A stretch of 7,516 nucleotides of DNA from NCBI GenBank assembly GCA_903934275.1, contig CAIZNF010000133.1, positions 1 through 7,516 of the forward strand, written 5' to 3'. Both the position numbers and the translations under genes were made by a program. Below are positions 1-5,176 of this stretch, piece after piece; the stretch's first letter is position 1, and each line of letters opens with the position of its first letter. The stretch comes from an uncultured Nitrosomonadales bacterium (GTDB taxonomy: Bacteria; Pseudomonadota; Gammaproteobacteria; Burkholderiales; Gallionellaceae). The notes below the pieces were generated by a model. That model did no database searches. It saw only the letters and a program-made list of their open reading frames with translations, and was not told where the DNA came from.

Positions 1-3000
1 GACCTGCTGTTCATCACCGCCTTCGGTGAAGATGGCACCGATGCCCGCGAAATCGCCTTCGCCCATTTTCACCAGAACCCCGGCGATATGCCTACCCTGC
101 ATGTATTGGGTTGGGATGGCGGCGACACGCCGCTGAAACTGGCGAATGTGGATCATGTTCTGCGCGAACGCCTGCACTGGCCAGCAGATGAAAAAGACAC
201 CCAGGCATGGCGCGAAACCTGGAGCAAACCTTTCCGCCACCGTATCGGCCACGTCATTACCACCGCCAGCTTATTGGCGGAAGAGCTCGCCAGCCTCGCG
301 CGCGGCATCCGCGACAAAGCCAAAGTTCTGCTTGCCGCCGAATCGGAAAAAGGCGAAATCACCAAGCTCTTCAAAGCCTTTCAGACGGCGCTGATCCACG
401 ACCTCACGCCGGAAAGTTTTGCCGACACCTACGCCCAGACCATCACCTACGGATTACTCACGGCCGCCATTTCGCGCACCGACTCCAGCGAAGGCCGCTA
501 CGGCACATTCGTCAAAGCCGATGACATCGCCGACATGGTGCCCATCACCAACCCTTTCCTCAAGGAAATGCTGCAAACCTTCCTCAAGGTGGGCGGGCGC
601 AAAGGCGGCATAGACTTTGACGAACTGGGCATTCAGGATGTGGTGGAACTGCTGCGCGGCGACGAGACCGACCTGCCCGCCATCCTGCGCGACTTCGGCA
701 ACAAGACCCGTGGCGAAGACCCCGTTATCCACTTCTACGAGCATTTCCTCAGCGCCTACAACAGGCAGCTCAAAATACAGCGCGGCGTGTTCTACACCCC
801 ACAGCCCGTCGTCTCCTACATCGTCCGCAGTGTCCACGAACTTCTGCAAACTGAGTTCGGCCTAGAAGACGGCCTCGCCTCCACCATCACCTGGGGCGAG
901 ATGCTAAAAAAGCATCCTGACCTGAAACTGCCGCCGCTCACCGACACGCCGGACGAAAAACGCAGCATCTCGCCGGATGAACCTTTCGTCCAAGTACTCG
1001 ACCCCGCCACCGGCACCGCCACTTTTCTCGTCGAAGTCGTCGACGTTATCCACCGCACCCTCGCGGCGAAGTGGAAGCAGCAGCGCCTTACCGAAGTGCA
1101 GCAACTTGCCGCGTGGAACGATTACGTGCCCAAGCATCTCCTCCCGCGTCTCTACGCCTATGAGCTGATGATGGCTCCTTACGCCATCGCTCATATGAAA
1201 ATCGGCCTGAAGCTCGCCGAGACTAAATACCACTTTGGCAGCGAAGAGCGGGTGCGCATCTACCTTACCAACGCTCTCGAACCGTGGCAAGGACAACTGA
1301 AACTTCCTGACTTCGAGGCTCTCGCCCATGAAGCGGTTGCTGTGAACGAGGTCAAACGGGAGAAGCGCTTCACCGTCATCATCGGCAATCCGCCGTATTC
1401 CAACTACGGGATGTTCAACAAAAACTCGTTCGTCTTAGGTTTGCTAGAGGATTACAAGCGCGGCCTCGATGAAAAGAAACTCAACCTCGATGATGATTTC
1501 ATCAAATTTGTGAGATTCTCACAACACCTCATCGATATGACACGGGTGGGCATTGTCGGGATGATTACAAACAATGTGTTCCTTGACGGCCTTACGCACC
1601 GACAGATGCGTGAAAGTCTCAGCCGCGCATTTCAGAAGATCTTTTTCCTGAACCTTCACGGTGATACTCGGAAGAAGGAAGAAAACCCGACAGGAGATGA
1701 GGACAAGAATATATTCGATATCCAGCAGGGCGTATCAGTTTCTCTGCTGTCGAAGACTCCAAATAAAACCAACAGTTGCTATCTGCATGCAGACATTTGG
1801 GGCACTAGGGACAGCAAATACACAGCTCTTGAGCGAGGTAACGTCACCGAAACGCGATGGAAGGAAATCAACCCTACATTTCCAAATTTCTTCTTCGTTC
1901 CCAAAAACTTTGCCAACGAAACCGAATATTCTCATGGCGTAAGTGCCAAAGACATCTTCGTGTCAGTCGGTAAAGGTATGAAAACAGAACGTGACCGAGT
2001 CTCAATTCACTTCACGAAGGACAGTATCAAGCAGGCCGTGGCTGATTTCAGGAAAGACGACATTGCTACGCTGAAAAAGAAATACCTCTTGGATGAGGAC
2101 AGTCGAGATTGGAAGGTTGCATGGGCGAAAACTGACGTGACCGAGAACAACCAACCTAACTGCTTTCGGCCTATACTCTATCGACCGTTTGATGTGAGGT
2201 ACACTTGGTATAGCGGCCAGACACGCGGCTTCATCGGCACGCCCGGTTATGCTGTGTTGCGTCACATGCTGGCCGACAACTTCGCGCTGATTCTGACGCG
2301 GCAAGTAACTGGTTTGCCTTACAACCATTGTTTCGTAACACGGACACTTGCCGAAATAAAGTGTGCGTCTCACGACCGGTGTTGCGATGTGGTTCCTCTG
2401 ACGCTCTACAGCTCCGACACGCTCTCACTTCGCACTGATAGTGCTCCAAATCTTAAACCGAGCTTTCTCAAAATATTGTCGGTGGCACTCAAACTTTCTC
2501 AACAAGGTGCCCACGGCCTGCCCACCGGCCTGACCCCTGAAGATATCTTCCACTACATCTACGCGGTGTTTCACAGCCCCAGCTACCGAAACCGGTACGC
2601 AGAGTTTCTGAAAATAGATTTCCCGCGCCTGCCGTTGACCGGCAACCTAAAGCTGTTCCGCGCGCTGTCACACCTCGGCGGCGAACTCGTCGCCCTGCAC
2701 CTGCTGGAATCCCCCAAGCTCGACCATCCCATCACCGAATTCATCGGCGGTAATAATCCCGAGGCCGAAAAATCCACGTGGTCGGAGAACACTGTGTGGG
2801 TGGACAAGGCGCAGACCATCGGCTTCAAGGGCGTGCGCGAGGACGTGTGGAACTTCCACATCGGCGGCTATCAAGTCTGCCAGAAATGGCTGAAAGACCG
2901 CAAAGGCCGCACGCTGGCCAAGGACGACATCGTCCACTACCAGAAAATCGTCATCTCCCTGTCCGAAACCATCCGCCTAATGGCCGAGATTGACAAAGTC

Positions 3001-3063
3001 ATCGAGACCCACGGCGGCTGGCCGGATGCGTTTCAGGCATCGGCTGATGAGGTCGCAAAATGA
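1..3063 (+). CDS. Type ISP / type IIG-like restriction-modification DNA adenine methyltransferase with C-terminal specificity domain (5' partial)
   Basis: The reading frame is open from base 1, so the true start lies left of the window; the ATG at 88 is internal. Visible length is 1020 residues. Numbering from base 1, a motif X-like block (FYTPQPVV, about 264-271) is followed by the AdoMet-binding motif I (DPATGTATFL, 334-343) and the catalytic motif IV NPPY (463-466). The order X-I-IV followed by a long recognition region is that of gamma-class N6-adenine methyltransferases. The block DIFHYIYAVFHSPSYRNRY (848-866) is typical of the C-terminal specificity domain of type ISP enzymes such as LlaBIII/LlaGI. 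By family knowledge it methylates adenine in a defined target. No helicase motifs are visible, so a nuclease-helicase part would have to be in the missing N-terminus or another gene; a length near 1050-1100 residues, as in stand-alone relatives, is more likely. The middle (about 1430-2500) is poorer in GC than both ends. It overlaps the next ORF by ATGA. Confidence 0.9.
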   Translation, partial: DLLFITAFGEDGTDAREIAFAHFHQNPGDMPTLHVLGWDGGDTPLKLANVDHVLRERLHWPADEKDTQAWRETWSKPFRHRIGHVITTASLLAEELASLARGIRDKAKVLLAAESEKGEITKLFKAFQTALIHDLTPESFADTYAQTITYGLLTAAISRTDSSEGRYGTFVKADDIADMVPITNPFLKEMLQTFLKVGGRKGGIDFDELGIQDVVELLRGDETDLPAILRDFGNKTRGEDPVIHFYEHFLSAYNRQLKIQRGVFYTPQPVVSYIVRSVHELLQTEFGLEDGLASTITWGEMLKKHPDLKLPPLTDTPDEKRSISPDEPFVQVLDPATGTATFLVEVVDVIHRTLAAKWKQQRLTEVQQLAAWNDYVPKHLLPRLYAYELMMAPYAIAHMKIGLKLAETKYHFGSEERVRIYLTNALEPWQGQLKLPDFEALAHEAVAVNEVKREKRFTVIIGNPPYSNYGMFNKNSFVLGLLEDYKRGLDEKKLNLDDDFIKFVRFSQHLIDMTRVGIVGMITNNVFLDGLTHRQMRESLSRAFQKIFFLNLHGDTRKKEENPTGDEDKNIFDIQQGVSVSLLSKTPNKTNSCYLHADIWGTRDSKYTALERGNVTETRWKEINPTFPNFFFVPKNFANETEYSHGVSAKDIFVSVGKGMKTERDRVSIHFTKDSIKQAVADFRKDDIATLKKKYLLDEDSRDWKVAWAKTDVTENNQPNCFRPILYRPFDVRYTWYSGQTRGFIGTPGYAVLRHMLADNFALILTRQVTGLPYNHCFVTRTLAEIKCASHDRCCDVVPLTLYSSDTLSLRTDSAPNLKPSFLKILSVALKLSQQGAHGLPTGLTPEDIFHYIYAVFHSPSYRNRYAEFLKIDFPRLPLTGNLKLFRALSHLGGELVALHLLESPKLDHPITEFIGGNNPEAEKSTWSENTVWVDKAQTIGFKGVREDVWNFHIGGYQVCQKWLKDRKGRTLAKDDIVHYQKIVISLSETIRLMAEIDKVIETHGGWPDAFQASADEVAK
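3049..3052 (+). promoter_or_regulatory. Shine-Dalgarno for the 3060 ORF
   Basis: GAGG lies seven bases before the ATG at 3060, inside the last codons of the methyltransferase gene. With the ATGA stop/start overlap this is a classic arrangement for translational coupling. It suggests a real downstream gene once began, or still begins, here. Confidence 0.5.
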
Positions 3064-3242
3064 GTCAGGGCGCCATTTCTGAATGGTCAAATGAGTTAGG
3101 CCAGATTTGTTTTTCATCTGCCAGGAAAGCAAATCGAACCAGTGCATTGACTCTGATCAGCACCGCAGTGACGGGCAAGATTGATGTTAGCCAGTACAAT
3201 ACGCAAAAGGGGGCGCAACGTGCGACTGTTACATTATCTTGA
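3060..3242 (+). pseudogene. Short ORF (60 aa) ending like a type I restriction specificity subunit; probable hsdS C-terminal relic
   Basis: The ORF encodes 60 residues and starts in an ATGA overlap with the methyltransferase stop. The first 20 or so residues are not recognised. The second half contains LISTAVTGKIDVSQY (about residues 32-46). This closely resembles the end of many HsdS proteins, which finish in a pattern like R-x-A-L-I-x-x-A-V-T-G-K-I-D-V shortly before the stop. A full HsdS is about 400 residues with two target-recognition domains and coiled coils; none of that is present. The likeliest reading is the tail of a deleted hsdS fused in frame to the start of another ORF, leaving the ATPase that once followed hsdS in place. 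It has a good ribosome site and no internal stop, so it may be translated, and its final codons overlap the ATPase start by 23 bases. The HsdS likeness is from memory of the family and covers only about 15-25 residues. Confidence 0.5.
3207..3213 (+). promoter_or_regulatory. Shine-Dalgarno deciding the GTG start of the OLD ATPase
   Basis: AAGGGGG lies six bases before GTG 3220. The upstream in-frame candidates TTG 3181 and ATG 3184 have no comparable site. Starting at GTG gives MRLLHYLEIENFKRFG, the usual opening beta strand of this ATPase family. Confidence 0.6.
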
Positions 3243-5028
3243 GATCGAAAACTTTAAGCGTTTTGGCGACAAGCAACGTATTGAGCTTGAGCATCCTGCT
3301 GTTTTAATCGGGCCAAATAATTGCGGCAAGACCAGTGCAATTCAGGCGCTGGCATTATGGTCGCAGGCGTTAAAAACATGGCTCGATGCGCGCAAGTCGT
3401 CCAGTGCCAAGGAACGCCCTGCTATCCCGCTCAACCGGCTGTCGATTGTGTCGGTACCGGTGCAACGCACCCGTTATTTTTGGCACAACACTCAAGTGCG
3501 CACGGGCAATCAGGATGTGCCGCTGGTAATCACCGTTGGTATATGGTTTGACAATCAGCTGGTGCCGGTCTCTATGCGTTTTCGCAATCAGGGGGATGAG
3601 TTGGTGTATTGCACCCCCGATAATTCGATTATCGGCAATATGAAATTGATTGAGTATGCCGCGTCGATCAATGTGGAGTTGCTCTACCCGATGTCCGGGT
3701 TGGAAACAGAAGAGCCTATCTTGCAGCCGGGGCGTATCGGCGTGCTTCTGGGCCAAGGGCAAACCGCACAGGTGTTGCGTAATTTATGTTTGATGGTAGC
3801 CAAAGATCAGCCGGATGATTGGAAACGCATCGCGCAGTTGATGCAGCGGTTATTTTCCGTAGAGCTCGGCAACCCGCAAGAAACCGCCCGTGGTGCGATT
3901 GAATTGCAATACCGGCAGTCTGCCGTAAAAGAGTTACTTGATATATCCATGTCTGGGCGTGGTTTCCAGCAGATGTTGCTGATCTTTGCTTACCTGTACT
4001 CGCACAAGCGTAGCGTACTGTTGGTGGATGAGCCTGATGCGCATTTGGAGATACTGCGCCAGAAGCAGGTTTATGTGCTGTTGCGGGATATCGCCAGTGA
4101 AAACGAATCGCAGGTGGTAATGGTAACGCACTCCGAAGTTATTCTGGATGAAGCTCTGGATAACAATCTGACTTTGCTGCTGGATGGCAAAGCGGACGAC
4201 TTAGCCGCCAAGAAAGACATACGTGACACCCTCAAACATTTTGGTGCCGATCACTATGTGAAAGCGCGCGAGCGAGGTTATGTGTTGTATGTAGAGGGTG
4301 GCACTGACTTGGATATGTTGCGGGCGTTGGCCGAACGTCTGGATCATCCTGTTGCGGCATTATGGGACGAGCGTATCAATTCGTTTTACGTGCAGAACAA
4401 CTACCCGGTTCAATCACTGGAAAGTGAATTGGAGCGAGTAGAAGGAGGGTTTGGCATTACGCCGAAGGAACACTTTTTTGCACTAAGAAACTTGGTGCCC
4501 GGCCTCCAGGGCATTGCGATCCTTGATAACGATGGGCAAAACCGACAACCCTTCCAGGATGGCGGGTTGAATCTTGTGTATTGGAAACGCTACGAAGCCG
4601 AGAATTATTTCATTACGCCCGATGTGTTGAAGCGGTTTGCATTAGCACATTATCAGTCTACCGACCTGCTCGGCGGATTCCGTGAAGAAATTGAGGCAGT
4701 GGTCGGGCAGCTCATTCTTGCGCGTATCTTTGACAACGTAGACGCGGATTTTCAAACCTACAGCACCTCCACACCTGAGGTTGCACGCTTACTATGGGAA
4801 GCCAAGACTGAGAGATTAAAATTGAGTGACTTTGCCGAGGAGTTTTTTCGCCGTCTGGCGGACAAGCTCAGTCACCCGATGATCCTCAGGAAGGGTGAGT
4901 TACACCGCTTGGTTATTCATGCTGAGCCCAACAACATCCCGGTGGAAGTTAAGGAAAAGCTCGATCTTTTACAAGGGCATTTCAAGGCCGCACGCGATAG
5001 GGATGTAGAGAATGAGTTCGGTATCTGA
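3220..5028 (+). CDS. OLD-family ATP-dependent endonuclease (AAA/ABC-type ATPase with C-terminal TOPRIM domain)
   Basis: With GTG 3220 as start the protein has 602 residues. The N-terminal ABC-type ATPase half has the opening LEIENFKRF (7-15), Walker A GPNNCGKT (31-38), a signature-like segment SMSGRGFQQ (243-251), Walker B LLVDEPDAHLE (267-277) and a switch histidine in VMVTHSEV. The C-terminal half is TOPRIM-like: YVEGGTD with the metal-binding Glu at 359, then ILDNDG with the Asp pair at 436 and 438. The following WKRYEAENYF (455-464) matches the R-x-E-x-ENY block that often follows TOPRIM in OLD-type proteins. All expected catalytic residues are present, so it should be an active ATP-dependent metal nuclease. 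Family members act in phage defence, for example P2 Old and GajA of Gabija. No UvrD-like GajB partner lies downstream, so it resembles the stand-alone class. It is in the same tight operon as the methyltransferase; its target and trigger are unknown. An alternative start at 3181 or 3184 would add up to 13 residues. Confidence 0.9.
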   Translation: MRLLHYLEIENFKRFGDKQRIELEHPAVLIGPNNCGKTSAIQALALWSQALKTWLDARKSSSAKERPAIPLNRLSIVSVPVQRTRYFWHNTQVRTGNQDVPLVITVGIWFDNQLVPVSMRFRNQGDELVYCTPDNSIIGNMKLIEYAASINVELLYPMSGLETEEPILQPGRIGVLLGQGQTAQVLRNLCLMVAKDQPDDWKRIAQLMQRLFSVELGNPQETARGAIELQYRQSAVKELLDISMSGRGFQQMLLIFAYLYSHKRSVLLVDEPDAHLEILRQKQVYVLLRDIASENESQVVMVTHSEVILDEALDNNLTLLLDGKADDLAAKKDIRDTLKHFGADHYVKARERGYVLYVEGGTDLDMLRALAERLDHPVAALWDERINSFYVQNNYPVQSLESELERVEGGFGITPKEHFFALRNLVPGLQGIAILDNDGQNRQPFQDGGLNLVYWKRYEAENYFITPDVLKRFALAHYQSTDLLGGFREEIEAVVGQLILARIFDNVDADFQTYSTSTPEVARLLWEAKTERLKLSDFAEEFFRRLADKLSHPMILRKGELHRLVIHAEPNNIPVEVKEKLDLLQGHFKAARDRDVENEFGI

Positions 5029-5040
5029 TTGAGGGTGGTC

Positions 5041-5112
5041 TGAAAGCAAGAAGGTTCACATGGTGCGGGGTCGAGTCCCGCTCGCAGCTTCAATTAGATG
5101 CTTTCATTTTTT
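5041..5112 (+). terminator. Candidate intrinsic terminator: nested inverted repeat ending in a T-run
   Basis: TGAAAGCA (5041-5048) is perfectly complementary to TGCTTTCA (5099-5106), and six T residues follow at 5107-5112. Inside, GAAG (5050-5053) can pair with CTTC (5088-5091), and GCGGG (5065-5069) with CCCGC (5077-5081). The structure starts 12 bases after the ATPase stop, where an operon terminator is expected. The outer stem is AT-rich and encloses 50 bases, so it is not a compact textbook hairpin. Confidence 0.4.
5065..5092 (+). other. tRNA T-arm/acceptor-like 3' remnant (possible attachment-site scar)
   Basis: GCGGG-GTCGAGT-CCCGC forms a five-pair stem with a seven-base loop that matches a tRNA T-loop (TTCRANY) except for G in place of the first T. 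It is followed by seven bases that could be an acceptor 3' strand (TCGCAGC), a discriminator base, and TCA where CCA would be expected. No matching 5' acceptor strand (GCTGCGA) or D-arm is found in the preceding 100 bases, so this is not an intact tRNA gene. Islands that integrate at tRNA genes leave such 3' fragments, but a chance hairpin or part of the terminator structure is also possible. Confidence 0.35.
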
Positions 5113-5119
5113 CTGAATA

Positions 5120-5125
5120 TATAAT
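5120..5125 (+). promoter_or_regulatory. ileS: Candidate -10 box for ileS
   Basis: A perfect TATAAT lies about 50 bases before the ileS start in an AT-rich stretch. No convincing -35 hexamer is found 15-18 bases upstream; at that distance the sequence is part of the inverted repeat, so the promoter may be weak or activator-dependent. CATAAT at 5154-5159 is a second, weaker candidate. Confidence 0.35.
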
Positions 5126-5176
5126 CTGGATATGTAAAACGTAATTTTAATTTCATAATTTCATGCGTAGTAAAAA

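Noticed and set aside
454..849. 131-codon minus-strand ORF, and similar ones at 904-1329 and 2002-2373
   Set aside because: They lie opposite the methyltransferase, which has clear motifs and continuous homology-like sequence. They are shadows of GC-rich codon usage.
1..3063. BREX PglX or DISARM methyltransferase
   Set aside because: The C-terminal block fits type ISP specificity domains better, and no other BREX or DISARM gene is present in the window.
3063..3220. Internal promoter for the ATPase (TTGACT at 3147, TACAAT at 3195)
   Set aside because: The two boxes are 42 bases apart, far outside usable spacing, and no other paired boxes are visible.
3181..3222. TTG 3181 or ATG 3184 as start of the OLD ATPase
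   Set aside because: They have no good ribosome site, and the added residues are basic and unlike the family's N-terminus. GTG 3220 has AAGGGGG at six bases and gives the canonical opening.
3220..5028. Gabija system (GajA)
   Set aside because: The ATPase-TOPRIM architecture fits, but the gene that follows is ileS, not a UvrD-like GajB, so a Gabija call is not supported.
5000..5092. Intact tRNA gene
   Set aside because: Only the T-arm and a possible acceptor 3' strand can be formed; the matching acceptor 5' strand, the D-arm and a paired anticodon arm are absent.
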